DNA of 64,000 nt, taken from positions 186,001-250,000 of the forward strand of contig NW_023501049.1 in the NCBI RefSeq assembly GCF_014066305.1, in the 5' to 3' direction. Source of the stretch: Letharia columbiana (taxonomy: Eukaryota > Ascomycota > Lecanoromycetes > Lecanorales > Parmeliaceae). Positions 22,255-34,519 of the stretch are shown piece after piece (positions within the stretch are counted from its first letter, which is position 1; every line of letters starts with the position of its first letter). A program made the position numbers and the translations under genes. The notes beneath the pieces are model-generated. The model saw nothing but the letters and a program-made list of their open reading frames with translations, had not been told where the DNA came from and ran no database searches.

Positions 22255-25200
22255 ATGGCCTCATCCGCTTCGCAAGCGCTATTGTCGGACTTGCAGGACC
22301 GCATCAACGTTGCCAAGCGAGAGCTTGATACCTTACGAGAGACGGATGAGGAGTACGAAGTAAAGAAAATGGTGTTGGAACATGGGCTAGCTAGCCTTGA
22401 GACACAGTACGAGACTGAACAACAAGAAGACTATCGTCGACAACATGAGGACGATGTGTACTCACCAGGCACTAGTACGGACCTCCCTATCGTTGGCAAC
22501 CATGGCCACCAACGACCTCAATCCAGCGACGCCGCGATGAAGCCTGCCAGCAACGGCTTCGCATCGTACGCGGGAAGCTCCAACAATGCATTCGGAGGCC
22601 ACTTTGCATCAGACGGCTTGATGGCAGGTCAGGGCAGACCAGCTGCTGCACCTTCGTGGGGTTTTGGGTCACTTGAAGACACCTTCACCCCGGACACAAC
22701 GAGCTTTCCGTCCATGAATGGTCGTCTCTCATCTGGATCCATCTCCAGTCCCGATTCTGGCTTTCTCCGCCCCCAGAAGCGGCAGAGGGAGAGTATGGGT
22801 CTCTCAAATACGGGCGGCCACGCTGCCAAGTCTCTGCGTGCAACCCCTAGCCCTGCCATTACTGGCACAACAACACCGACATCCCTTGAATCTTTTGAAT
22901 TCCCCGATGATCCGGACCTCTTCCATCTTCTTGGGGGCAACCCAAAAGATCATATTCGCGAGATGAGAGAGGAGCAGAAGGCGCAAGAGAAGCTCTTAGA
23001 GGCAAGGCGCAAGCAAGAGCGTGAAGACGAAGACTTTGCACGATCACTGCAGCAGTATGGAGATGGCAACGGGGACATCGGTCATGTGGAACACGCAACT
23101 CCAGGGCCAAGTACCGCTTCTCACAACACATCGCAGACTGTTCTTGACTCGCAGGGGCGATACCGTCGACCTGAACCCTTCTCATCGCCCCTTTTTGTTG
23201 GGGAGGATCCCTTCTCTTCTTACACTTTGCCGGTCAAACAGGAAAGCTTATATCGACATGATCATGCTGGTATCAAGCAGGAGAATGCAAATCGGAACAC
23301 CAATGGGCACGCCCCCGTCAAACAAGAAAGATCACATCAGTCGCAGTCTTTCATCGACCTGGGCAGTGATGATGAATTTGGCGCTACAGGAGATCCTAGC
23401 CATCCAAGCAGCGATCTCGTCGAAATTGATCCCAGTGATTTCGCCAACAACCGCAGCATTCCAGGACCGTATAATCCATATGGAAACACTGCAGAAGGCT
23501 CCGGGCCATCAACCTGGGGCAACATGGGGGGCCAGATTGGACAGTCTGTTATCAATGCTGCCAGAGGAGTATACAATTCAGCGTACGATCTGGTCGACCA
23601 GCAGCTCGCCGAATATGGGACCACTCCCTCAGGTTTTGGCGGCTTTGGTGGTCCGTCGGTTTACAACAATGGAGCTGGCTCATCATCAAATTTTATTGAC
23701 TTGGACTCTTATGATCCGCCACAAGATTTGACGTCCAGCGTCTTTGGTAGACATGGCATCAACCCAAACGACCCTGCCAACAGAGAACTTGTAGAGTCCT
23801 ACATGGATCGTATCAATTACGTGACTCACGACCCGTAAGTCCTGCACAAACGCCACACTCAGCGTGATGTTAAATAGTTGCTAGCACGCGTACCACTGCA
23901 GAGATCAAGTCTCTCTTGGAGAATATCCGACCGGACGAAGAATTACCCCCAGAGAACCGCGAGGGTACGCCCGATGCGATGACGTATGCTCTCATGGAGC
24001 ACCAGAAGCTGGGCCTGACCTGGATGAGGACTATGGAAGAGGGATCAAACAAGGGGGGTATACTGGGTAGGTCTCATCGCTCCGATTGAGCTCTCGATGT
24101 TTGTCGCACGTCTCTCGTTGAGCTCTCACTGATGGCACGTAGCCGATGATATGGGTCTCGGAAAGACTATTCAGGCCCTTGCTCTAATGGTAGCCAGAAG
24201 GTCTACAGATCGGAAATGCAAGACTACTCTGATTGTAGCCCCTGTGGCCCTTCTCAAGCAGTGGGAACGTGAGATCCAACAGAAGCTAAAGCCGGGTCCA
24301 CGCCATACATTGACAACGTTCATTTTTCATGGCGATAAACGTCACACGACGTTTGAGCGTTTACGGACCTTTGATGTTGTACTTACAACATACGGTGAGG
24401 CCTACTCTTTCGAATGCATCCTCGCTAAGGGTTTCTTATCATGCTGACTGCTTCTGATAGGGACTCTGGCCTCCGAATTGAAGCGACGAGAAGACATTGT
24501 CATGAAGAAACGTGCTAATGCAAATTGGAGACCTTCAGGCAGAGAGGACAATCTTCCCCTCTTGGGTGACGAGTGCAAATGGTACCGAGTCATTCTTGAC
24601 GAAGCTCAGTGGATCAAGAACAAGTCTACAAAGCAGGCACAGGCAGTTTCCCAGTTGCAAGCGCTAACAAGATTCTGCATGACTGGCACGCCCATGAGTA
24701 AGCTACTCCACAACCTTCCATGCCGATGCCAATTTCTGGGTTACTGACCCGGAGAACTGCTAGTGAACAATGTGTCGGAACTCTACAGTCTAATTCGTTT
24801 CCTTCGCATCCGTCCAGTGAGTCCTATCTCCTCTTTTGGACCAATCTTGAGTCTTGGAATATATTCTTGGAAATTCTGTCCGAAACGAGTCCCAAGGCTC
24901 GATCCCTTCCAAATAGGCAATACTGATGGCAAAATTGTAAACCAGTATTGCGAACCAGAGAATTTCCGCCGAGATTTTACAACACCGCTAAAGAGCTCTT
25001 CAGATTCCGCCAAGAGCCGAGCCATGCGAAAATTACAGGCTTTGCTAAAAGCCATTCTCCTTCGTCGTACTAAGAAATCTCAGATAGATGGAAGATCTAT
25101 TCTGGATCTCCCAGAAAGAACCACTGAACAAAGCCATGCGGTTTTCAGCGATGACGAGCTGGCGTTCTACCAGGCTTTAGAGACGCATACTCAATTGACT

Positions 25201-26785
25201 TTCAACAAGTACCTGAAAGCGAACACTGTGGGACGGAATTATTCCAACATCCTGGTCCTCCTATTGCGTCTCCGTCAAGCAGTAAGCACCTTTTCTGAGC
25301 TATCTGTCCCCTTCCATACCCTTGTTGAGTCTTGAAAGTTGTGTTGTGCTCCACAACCATGTCTCCATACTCTAGGTGTCGTACAAGGAGAGAAGTGCTG
25401 ACTCCGCAATGGCTTAGTGCTGTCATCCTCATCTTATCAAAGATTTTGGGCAGGCATCAGGCTCTGCAGACGTCACTCCAGAGGACATGTTGAAGCTGGC
25501 GAAAGAACTTGCTCCTGAGGTCGTTGCCCGTATTAAGGAGCAATGTTCTTTGAATGAAGACAGTGCAATGGAGTGTCCGGTGTGCATGGACATGGCCGAT
25601 AACCCTACAATATTCATACCATGCGGGCACAATACCTGTTCTGAGTGCTTTGCACGGATATCTGACCCGTCTCAGGCCAATGCTGATGGGAATGAAGGCC
25701 GCAACCCTGACATCAAGTGTCCTAATTGTCGCGGCAAAATCATACCAACGAAGGTCATCGACCACAACGCCTTCAAGCGCGTTTATCTGCCTCAGCTAAT
25801 GATCGACGGACTATTGGACGATGATGATGACTCCCAGGCCGATGTTGAGACTACAGACGACAGTGATAGTGACGATGATGAAGATGAAGAGGATGACGAG
25901 GTCGATTCGAAGGGCAATCTCTTCAACTTTGTCGTCCGAGACGACGACGATGAGGATTCTTTTGAGACGGAAGAAGGGGACGGTTCCTATAATGGTGGCG
26001 AAGCTTCGGGCAAGAAGCCTTCAACATCGAAGAAAGCAAAAAAACGAAACAAGGGCAAGGGCAAGGGCAAAGCCAAAGAGAAGAAGCCGCCGAAGCAGAC
26101 TTTAGCAGAGCTCAAGAAAGCAGGAACGCGCAACATCAAGGCCCGCCGGCGATACCTAAAGCGACTGGACAAAGAGTGGATACCCAGCGGCAAGACTGAG
26201 AAGACGATGGAGGTAAGCACGTATTCGCCAGAACTGCGGTTGTTGGCCCATGCTAATCGTCAACAGATCCTCAGAGCTATCCAGGAGAGAAAGGATTCAG
26301 AGACAAATCAGTGTGAAAAGACCATCATCTTCTCGCAATTCACCTCTTTACTGGACCTACTGGAAGTACCCATTGCCAAGGCAGGATGGGGTTACCGCCG
26401 CTACGATGGCAGTATGACTGCCAATGCCAGGAACGACGCAGTCATCGATTTCACCGATCGAAAAGAATGCAAAATCATGTTGGTGTCTCTTAAGGCGGGA
26501 AATGCCGGGTTGAACCTCGTGGCCGCGTCCCAAGTGATCATCCTGGACCCGTTTTGGAACCCGTTCGTAGAAGAACAGGCAATTGATCGAGCTCATCGGA
26601 TTGGACAGCAAAAGCCCGTCCAGGTTCACCGCGTGCTCGTTCCCAACACCGTTGAAGACCGAATCCTGGCGCTTCAGGAGAAGAAGCGCGAACTCATTGA
26701 GGCAGCACTTGACGAGAAGGCCAGTCAGAACGTTGGTCGTTTGGGCATTCGCGAGCTGGGATTCTTGTTCGACGTTGCCACCTAG
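22255..26785 (+). CDS. SNF2-family ATPase with RING finger, Uls1/Ris1-like (SUMO-targeted ubiquitin ligase type)
   Basis: Eight exons (22255-23834, 23885-24066, 24143-24394, 24461-24697, 24764-24816, 24946-25281, 25418-26212, 26267-26785) give about 1317 aa. The first 530 residues are low-complexity with a short coiled coil at the start. They contain SUMO-interaction-like motifs (FIDLGSDDE, VEIDPSD, FIDLDSYD). The ATPase core shows Walker A ADDMGLGKT near residue 590 and the box VILDEAQWIKN, then CMTGTPM. A C3HC4 RING (CPVCMDM...CGHNTCSEC...CPNC) at about 933-984 is inserted between the two helicase lobes. An acidic stretch and a Lys-rich stretch follow. The second lobe has AGNAGLNLVAASQ and DRAHRIGQQKPVQVHRV. 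This order is that of yeast Uls1, a chromatin translocase acting on sumoylated proteins. Introns 5 and 6 (129 and 136 bp) are the least certain. Confidence 0.92.
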
Positions 26786-28141
26786 TCATGCAGCAGTCCA
26801 TGCACATGGCTTCCCTTTTTGTACATCCTTCTCAGCCTATGGCCATTCGATTCGCCTTGTCCCATTTACCGGCAGCGAACGATGGGCTGCATGTTACGGG
26901 CTGAGGACAATAGATTCCTACGCAGCAATGCAATGCTTACAGCACAGCTCCTACTTGTACATGGCTTTTACATCATATCAAAGTTGCAACGATCGGCTCA
27001 CTTCAGAGAGATACCCAGGGCTCACAGCATGAGCAGGGCAGGCTTTGCTTTGAGGGCAGATTTTCCGATTTTCGATTTTCGATGACAGCTAAGGCAGAGA
27101 GCTCCTGCACGCACCGTATCATAGTATGATAGCCTCATGAGTAGGGTTTAATAATAACAATGTTTACGAGTATGCGTAATAATGACAATGACAATGACAA
27201 TGACAATGACAATGACAATGACAATGACAATGACAATGATAATGACAATGATAATGATAATGATAATGATAATGACAATATGATTGATAATAATATGATT
27301 GATAATAATAATAATAATAATATGGATTGGAGTGGCAATTGCTGGCTTTGACCAGTCTTTACTTGTAACGGGGGCAACCTCGGCAAAAGCTGGCGCTGGG
27401 CAGATCTCTCGGGTGCCTGTTGTCGATCTTGCGTCACAGTGCATGCGCCGGTAAGAGGTAGGAATATGATGATTGGGGAAGGGAATGCCGTTAGAGAGCA
27501 GAACCCACATAAATCACTTTAATTCAATTCAATCCTTTCTTTTCACTACTACCTATCACTTTGTCGATAATCATTCGCTCGCAGGTCTGGGCAAGTGCAG
27601 TAGATGCAGCAGATGCAGCAGGCCGGAAGACTTCATCTCTCTTGCTCTCTTACTCTCCTACCTGCCTTACTCCATCACTGCTTCTTACCCAATCTCCCCA
27701 ATTTCCCCAATCACCCAATCTCCACCACCAAAACATCTGCGCAGGAGCACTACCAATGAATGCCCTTCCACCTTGTCCCTTGCACTAAACATTTCCCTGT
27801 CCCAAGAGAGCAGCAGCTCATCCAAAGCTCTTTGCTCTATGTTGTTCGGAGATCCCGTGGGTGGTGTATGGTGTCCGACATATTGACTTAGCATTGTAGC
27901 GATAGCCATACATACACGGCTCCGACCCAGCGCGTGACAATCTCCAGCACATCCTCGCCCTTAACAGTTACCTCGAAAGAGACGACATCAGCACTAGCCT
28001 GCCATTTCCCACCTTCACTGCAAGGATCCTTGCATCATCTCCAATTATCACACAGCTTCCTCGCTCCTCTCACTCTCTAAAACACCCCTCGACGCCATTA
28101 CTCCAAATCAGAAAAGAACCAAAACATCTTTCCTATCCACC
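26786..28141. other. Intergenic region with microsatellite, between the Uls1-like and SCOC-like genes
   Basis: Both flanking genes are on the plus strand. A hexanucleotide microsatellite occupies 27181-27275. Pyrimidine-rich, CCA-rich sequence at about 27650-28140 is typical of a fungal promoter and 5' leader. A 137-codon open frame at 27473-27886 has biased composition and no recognisable protein features, so I do not call it. Confidence 0.5.
27181..27275. repeat. Microsatellite (AATGAC)n / (AATGAT)n
   Basis: About nine perfect AATGAC units (27181 to about 27236) are followed by mixed AATGAC and AATGAT units. The transition from one variant to the other suggests a point change that spread by slippage. 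It lies about 400 bp after the end of the Uls1-like gene. Confidence 0.9.
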
Positions 28142-28790
28142 ATGGCCTCCACCCACGGCACAACCCCTGCACCCACCGCCACCGATTCCGACCCCGTCAG
28201 CTCCTCGCCCTCTACCACCACTACCGAGCAGTCAAACATCCCCGCCAACATTCCCACCAACCCCGACTCCACCCAACCCTCCACCACCACGTCCTCGGAC
28301 CATGAATCCACCACCGAAGAGCGCCGCTCCCGCTCCCTCACCCGCCCCAAATACATGTCCCGCAAATCAAGCCGCACCATGCTCATCCCCTCCGACTCGC
28401 CCGATGTCGAGCTCAAAGAGGAGGAGAACTACCCGCCCGGTGATGCTCGAGCTATGAGTCCGCGTCGGAGTCCGGAAGAGACGAATGCGATGTTTGACAA
28501 GAGTCGGTTGGCTTTGACCAAGTGCGTTTGTCTCTACTTCCTGACTCTACTCTTTCTTTCTTTCTTTCTTTCTTTCAGTCAAGTGAGGGAAGTAGGCAGC
28601 TAACGAGAGGCGCAGTCACGCCATGGAAGTCCAATCCAGTCTCGACGCCCTCGTCGACAGGTGCGAGAACGTGCAGTTGGACTTGAGCAAGCTGGAGAAG
28701 AACAACAACGACCTCCAGGAATACATCGGCGGCTTAACGCGCAGCATGTCCAAGTCCACGGACCTGTCTTCGACCGGGCGCAAGAAGTAA
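28142..28790 (+). CDS. SCOC-like short coiled-coil protein
   Basis: Two exons (28142-28521 and 28616-28790) give 184 aa. The start is in good context (CCACCATGG). The first 110 residues are Ser/Thr/Pro-rich and probably disordered. The C-terminal part is a short coiled coil (VQSSLDALVDRCENVQLDL, SKLEKNNNDLQEYIGGLTRS) ending STDLSSTGRKK. It resembles the end of animal SCOC (an LGQYIENL-type motif and a Lys-rich tail; Pfam SCOCO family). SCOC acts at the Golgi with Arl-type GTPases and in autophagy; the role here is inferred from that resemblance only. The 94-bp intron contains a (TTTC)n run (about 28551-28577) in its pyrimidine tract. Confidence 0.75.
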
Positions 28791-29559
28791 CGAGCTCGCC
28801 CACCGATCCCACTGCCACTTCGGTCACTCAGGCCTGACGAATAATGCAAGCATAGCGATGGAGCGGCGTTTTTCGGTAGAGCATTGAGCGAGCGGGTCGA
28901 GCGGCATTGATCAAGCGGGCAATACAATGTATTTCTAATGGCATCACTTAGTGAGCGACTTGAGCGAACATGTAACCCCCTTCGTCTGACGTTGTTACTC
29001 GGGGTCGCAGCTACAGCCTAGGGGCGATGAGAGTAGCTTTCGGATGGACTTAGCATATCCGAAAACACAAAATTCAATCGATCCTCATCCCATCCCCTCT
29101 AACCAAGTTCATGTTCATCGGCGACGCGCCTACGTACTACCTACCTACCTACCGTGCGTGCCATACCACAGTTCACTTTGCAGCTAGCCTTCACAGTCAA
29201 CTCGTCCGTCTGAAAGAGGGAGAACGGTGACGGTGGAGAAACGAAGTAGGACGTAGGGGCAATGTATTTGCCAAACAGAACGGGACCAGAAGAGCCAGCG
29301 ATGTAGTAAAAATTCCGCACGCTTTCTTGCCCCCGTTCTATCTGAAAGCGCAGCCTATAGCGTAAAAAAGCCCATCATCACGCCCGTCCGTACCTCTCGA
29401 ATGTCCAAGCCACACCGACCCTCCGTTGCCATGAAAGCGCAAAGGCCGTGCGCGCAGCGAAAGCAGAATGGCTCGCTCCCCTCTCACGATCTTTGGACCC
29501 TTGGCTGGGAAGAGCTCGGAGTTGCGCGACGAGCTCGGAGACGGGGGGTGGACTTCCCC
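28791..29559. other. Intergenic, no gene recognised
   Basis: This interval lies between the SCOC-like gene and the end of the decayed ubiquitin-domain gene. It has a CTAC microsatellite at about 29136-29152. Open frames on both strands at 29338-29800 overlap each other and the pseudogene and show no protein features of their own. Confidence 0.45.
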
Positions 29560-31382
29560 CTTCACGGAGCCAATCGGGGGTGGAGCAGGATGAATGTGTT
29601 TCGGCGGGGTCGCTCTTCTCCTCCGTTGCTGGAATTCTTCGCCTCCTTGTCGGGACCGAAGACATCCCCCCCTTCGTCCTCGCGCTTTCCGTCCCGGTTC
29701 TTGATCTCGTCCATTTCCTTCACGGAGCGGATGCCATCGAAATCTACCCTTGATGGTGGATGCTTCGCCGTGGGTTTGTGGAAGGGGAGAGCGTGATCGG
29801 GGTAGGTCTTGGCCGATATGGGCGTGGAAGGGGGGGCTTTTCCCGTGACTGGCTGGAACATGTCTGAACGGAGAGGAATCTGAACGTTGCAGCAGATGGT
29901 GCGGTCTCGCTCCCAGATCGCGGCGGGGTTGGTGTCGTCCAGGATGCACGGCTTGATCGGACACCACCAGGGGGCAACATCCAACGCGACATCCTTGGGG
30001 GTTTGGGCCACTGCCGGCTCGAAGAAGCAACATCAGGTGAAGTTTCGAACCCTAGATCAACATTTCGTCAAGCGAGGAAGCTCCGACTTGGACTTGTAAT
30101 TGAGTGTCACGATCTTGTAATGTGCGAGCGGGCCCCCTGGAAAAGTTGGTACACTGTGTCTCTTACGAGTCTGATGATTTTTAATCACCGTCCTCAAGTT
30201 GGTTTATTCCATAACGCAGACCTTGCTGATCGGTGGAACGCCTTCTTTGTCCTGGACTTGCAGTTTCACTTCGTAGATCCAATCAGAAGGCCACGCATTC
30301 AAGGTAACTATCTTGCCGGTCATGGTCTGGATCAAGATCCGAATAGGACGGTCGTCAAAGCCGGGAGGGTTAGGAGCCTTAAGCGACAGATCAGGTACGT
30401 AATGCATCGCATGCACCAGAGACGGAGAGGACGTAGGTGGCGGCGTTGAAGGTGTTACATGGAACTGGAGTCCTCCGACTTGGTCTTGACCGGTAACTTG
30501 GGCTTCGACAGAGTATGCAGAGCCCAGGGGCATCGCCACGAATTGACGAATACGCTCACATGTCGGTAGCGATACCGTCAAGCCAATGCTGCTTTGGTGT
30601 GACAATGTAATATCTGATGGACTTCTTCTTTTCCATGAAGCTGAGACGACGCATCATGATGGCTTCGTTGTCGCCAGTAGGCTCGCCAGAAATAGCATTC
30701 ACGCCTCCAACAAAGATCCGGATGGGAAAAGGTGTTTTGGATTTGATTGAGATCCACATCGCCTCACGCTTTGGACGGTCTAAGTCCTTACTCTTTGGTC
30801 TAAAAAGGTGGGGCGTGAGAAGAGAGGCAGGACATACAATACATGGGAAGGAAAAGGCCGCCTTTCGCCGCAATGCCTTTGGGCAATTCCTTTGCGTAGT
30901 TGGCGACCGAGTAGAGGGGAAAGCTCCCCATGCCTGGTGGGAGTTCAGAGTCCCCTTCGCCATCAGAAACTCTAATGGTGCGCTGGAATGATATGTCAAG
31001 CTGCTCTGCGCATCCGCGGCCGACTCTGACAATGTCTTTGGCCTTGCGCTGGAAGGAGCTCTGTTTGAGCGTGCAGTTCAAGGCTTCTGGGTCTGGGATA
31101 CCTGGAGGCGTGGCCACAGTGCCCTCATTCTTGGGGAGAGTCACGATGTTGAGAATGTTTGGGCTGCAAGCTGGGCCGAGGACCTATTGAGGTAAGCGAA
31201 AGGCCAGCCCTTCAAGACATTTGTGATTACCTGTGATGTGTGACGGTAAGATTGATGTTAGGGAGGAAGAGATTGTAGAAAGAGGCCGTAGGAAGAGGAC
31301 GAGGAAGTGAGATGCAGGAGATGTTCGATGAACAAGTGAAAGCGGCCAGATTGACTTGAGACTTGTGTCCAAAGAAATTCAT
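29560..31382 (-). pseudogene. Decayed gene for a ubiquitin-domain protein of filamentous fungi
   Basis: The first exons look intact: 31382-31231 (MNFFGHKSQVNLAAFTCSS), 31163-30838 (ILNIVTLPKNEGTV, RTIRVSDGEGDSELPPGM) and 30779 onward (MWISIKSKTPFPIRIFVGG). Frame is lost near 30556, where GACATGTGAGCG has one base too many before RQFVAMPLGSAYSVEAQ. A ubiquitin-like half-domain follows, reading RILIQTMTGKIVTL and VQDKEGVPPI at about 30365-30230. Its second half contains stops and frameshifts (about 30225-30040). The family's C-terminal domain is still readable in another frame (AAIWERDRTICCNVQI, FQPVTGKAPPSTPISAKTY). Intact members of this family carry a complete ubiquitin domain between these two parts. 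The recognisable but frameshifted remainder suggests fairly recent loss; sequencing error cannot explain all the lesions. Confidence 0.75.
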
Positions 31383-31719
31383 GATTTGATCGGGAGACGG
31401 ACTGGAGACTTCGCCAGAATGGATTGATTCTATGCTATGTGAATCTACCTACAGAAGCATGCCTTCAAGACACCTCTAGAAGTTCCAGGTGCCAGGGTAT
31501 CATTTTCTCCCATACCATTCGACCCCTTGGAACTGTGTCCGTCAATGCCCTTGGTTGTGTGAAAAACATGTCCAAAGACATGTTCTGATCACACCACATG
31601 AACTCAGCAATTAGGAGAATATCAAGCATGCCATTTTATCTATGCATCTCATTCTGTGCATCCTCCGCGCAATGATGCCCTTTTTGAATCATTGTCTGAG
31701 CCAGCCATACAATGCTGCT
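31383..31719. other. Short intergenic region
   Basis: This is the gap between the start of the ubiquitin-domain pseudogene and the 3' end of Ran. Both are on the minus strand, so it should contain the Ran 3' untranslated region and the old promoter of the pseudogene. Nothing else is recognisable. Confidence 0.45.
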
Positions 31720-32704
31720 CTATAGATCTGGGTCATCTTCATCTGGCAATGGCTGGTTTGCAGCATCCTCCATCTCATCTTTGTATTGCTTAAGTAGAGC
31801 TTCATCAACTTGGACGGTTGGGGGAGCCAAGGCAAGACCAGCAACAAATTCCTAACAGGAAAAGATTAGTATCGGCCTAGCATGGCATCCTTCTAGCCTG
31901 ACTTACCAAGCCTGGGTTGCCGACAAGCTTTCTCGCTAGCCACAGGAAGGGCTTTTCGAAGTTGTAGTTGGATTTAGCGGAGATATCGTAGTACTGGAGG
32001 TTCTTCTTGCGATGGAAAGTGATGGTCTTGGCCTTCACTTTACGCTCTTTGACATCGACTTTGTTGCCGCAGAGGACGATTGGGACTTGTTCGCAGACAC
32101 GGACAAGGTCGCCTAGGAATGGGTTAGTCGTATGCCTTTACTTCTGACGGCGGAAGACGTACGGTGCCAGTTGGGAACGTTCTTGTAGGTGATTCGGGAT
32201 GTGACGTCGAACATGATGATACCGCACTGCCCATTGATGTAGTACCCATCTCGGAGACCACCGAACTTCTCTTGTCCTGCGGTATCCCAGACATCGAACT
32301 GGATCCCTCCGTAATTCTAGAACATCGTGAGCCGGCTGAATCAAGCCTAAACTTTCAGATCGAGTACGTACTGTTGAGAACCCGAGCGGGTGGACCTCAA
32401 CACCAAGTGTTGCGATGTACTTCTTTTCGAATTCCCCTGTCAAATGGCGCTTGACGAAGGTCGTCTGTTACCGCATGTTAGCCACCGTCTCTGGAGCAGA
32501 TTATAAAGCGCCCAAGCCTTGAGCCTGAGCACCCGATAATTGCTGCCCACCGCTCAAAATTTTGGGCCATGGACCGAACGTTATGCAGTGGCCGCAAGCA
32601 GAGTGGGGAAGCTAGGCAGGAGAACAAACCTTTCCAGTACCACCGTCTCCGACCAGCACAAGCTTGAAGGTAGGGGGCACTTGTGCGCTAGATGCCTCGG
32701 CCAT
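31720..32704 (-). CDS. GTP-binding nuclear protein Ran (Gsp1/Spi1)
   Basis: Ran drives nuclear import and export and spindle assembly. Five exons (32704-32630, 32464-32372, 32316-32163, 32112-31907, 31851-31720) give 219 aa. All GTPase boxes are present: GDGGTGK (P-loop, split from TTFVKRH by intron 1), effector [31 protein letters not shown] and [19 protein letters not shown]. The acidic Ran tail ends DEDDPDL. Intron 1 (165 bp) lies right after the P-loop and is much longer than the others (50-55 bp), a position where fungal housekeeping genes often hold regulatory introns. All junctions are GT-AG. Confidence 0.96.
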
Positions 32705-33176
32705 CTTGAGCAAATGTGATTTTGTATGTCTTGTGGTGTATCTGATATAACCTTGAGTATCGTGCTGCTTCTGTCGAGGTCTCACAGAGAGGTAAGGGGC
32801 GAGGAGAGGATGATTACTGACTTGAATGATGTCTTTGAACTATCAGAGAGTTATTGGTGAGTATTGCGAGGTAGATGAAGAACGTGAAGATTGTGGTGCA
32901 AGGTTTGGATGCAGAGCGGAAGTTGAGGCGACAACCAGAACATGAAAGGTGGAGAGCACGCTAGAATCGGATAGGCCAGAGCCGGTTTACGCACCCTTCG
33001 ACCTCATTTTTGGACTCCAGTCCACCACACTTCCGAGACTTCCTCGCTGCTTTCGTCTTCTTCTTTTCACACCATACTACCCCAGCACCGTTGCTTGTAC
33101 TCAGATCTGGCTGCTACGTAGGTCGTCAAAGCCGAGGCACGTCTGGTCAGACATAAAAGGCCGTCCTCGCCCATCA
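32705..33176. promoter_or_regulatory. Ran promoter region
   Basis: This is the sequence upstream of the Ran start (read leftward). GA-rich sequence at about 32760-32900 (CT-rich on the coding strand) fits a fungal core promoter. To the right of about 33000 the sequence leads into the DUF3435-like remnant. No other gene is visible. Confidence 0.5.
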
Positions 33177-34517
33177 TGAATGAGAAAATCGCATATCATG
33201 AGTCGATCACATCGACCGAGATTCAGGCCTTGCTGGACCGGAGATCCCTTCACTCCATTCGATGTATGTCGCAACAGCTGCGAGTGCTTACGGGCTTGAT
33301 TACTATCAGGCGCTTCTTGCTGAGCCAGAGGACGACATCCTAAAGCCGAAATGCACGCTCGCAACCCAAAAAAGTATCGCGATTGCACGAAAGCACTGGA
33401 GAAAGTTTGTATTGTCATCAATAGTGATAGCTCTAAGCTGATGGCCTGGGTACAGATTTTGTCAAGCCATCTTTCCAAAGTCCGTGGATGCAGAGGTTGA
33501 TCCTATCGAGCGCCTCCATCACGTCTGCTTTCGAGATCTGCAAGTATACTTTCGATGGTATCTGCAGCATAAGAAGATACGAAAAGTCAAAAGTATTTTG
33601 AGCAGAATCAATGACTGGAGCATGATGTATAGAGATGACATGGGTCGCAATACAGAATAGGTATTGATCGTGACCCACGAGCACCCGTACACTTAGACGC
33701 CGATGAGCAAGACGCTGCACTTGCGGATCAAAACTTTGTTTGTCTTGAAGCACGCATCAAGTCGCTCCGCACCAGCATCTACAAGGAGCATTCCTGACTC
33801 AAATGCAAGACAACAACGGACGAAGCTCAGAAGAAGCAGTTGCGGGAGCTGCAAAGATCGCGACAAACCTTACGCAAAAGGCTTCTTAAGGAGGCAGCCA
33901 ACGAGAAAAGGATACGGTTTTTCCACTGTATCGATAGCGACGACATCCGTCAAGCCAAACATGGCGTTCCGGTGACCTACAGCCCCCCTTTCCAAGTCTA
34001 CGCCTTGAGAGCCAGAGCCAACTTGGCCAGTATCTTAAATCGAGTTAATCCTGACGGCGTAACAGCAAGGCAACGTGGCCGCATAGAAGCGCCCCAAAAT
34101 CTCATCGATCTATGTCACACACGTGAACCCCATCATAGAAATCCCGCATCAAGAGCGAGTAAAGGTGCTACTGCCTAGATGGAAGAGACTACGTTCGCTT
34201 TGAAAGAAGTCTAAACGGTGTACGAGATTCGAGATCTGTGAAAGGCCTTCGAGACTATGGAGCTAGTCCCCCTTGTGCTACCGAGTACTATATGCCTCTT
34301 CTGCCTCGACGATGATGAGTTGACATCCCAAGCAAGGACTGCATCTTTCTCACGCATCGACAGCCTCCGGAGGCACATGGACGATGTACATTTAAGCCAC
34401 TACGACCCCGAGGTACCGCTTTTATGTCCTCACCCGTCATGTGACATCTCCCTTCAGGGTGTCAATCACTTCAAGAATCATGCTGCTACCGTGCATAATG
34501 TATCCTTGTCGAAGTGA
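33177..34517 (+). pseudogene. Broken FluG-domain/DUF3435-like gene with C2H2-type tail
   Basis: Fragments in different frames read in order like a fungal DUF3435/FluG-domain protein. The order is DYYQALLAEPEDDIL (about 33297), AEMHARNPKKYRDCTKALEK (about 33344), LEARIKSLRTSIYKEHS then a stop (33750), and LRKRLLKEAANEKRIRFF (33860). Next come SPPFQVYALRARANLASILN and NLIDLCHTRE, then a 86-codon frame at 34257-34517. That frame has a zinc-finger-like tail CLFCLDDDE...RRHMDDVHLSHYDPEVPLLCPHPSC...HFKNHAATVH. At least one frameshift and one in-frame stop are visible. DUF3435 includes the tyrosine recombinases that mobilise Starship elements, but related FluG-domain genes are widespread, so the mobile role is only a possibility. 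Confidence 0.62.
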
Positions 34518-34519
34518 GA

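Noticed and set aside
27135..27510. Open frames through the AATGAC microsatellite on both strands
   Set aside because: They are produced by the repeat itself (poly Asn-Asp or poly Ile-Val) and have no unique sequence or gene context.
29338..30033. 231-codon minus-strand frame and several plus-strand frames
   Set aside because: They overlap the readable C-terminal domain of the ubiquitin-domain pseudogene in other frames and have Arg/Pro-rich shadow composition.
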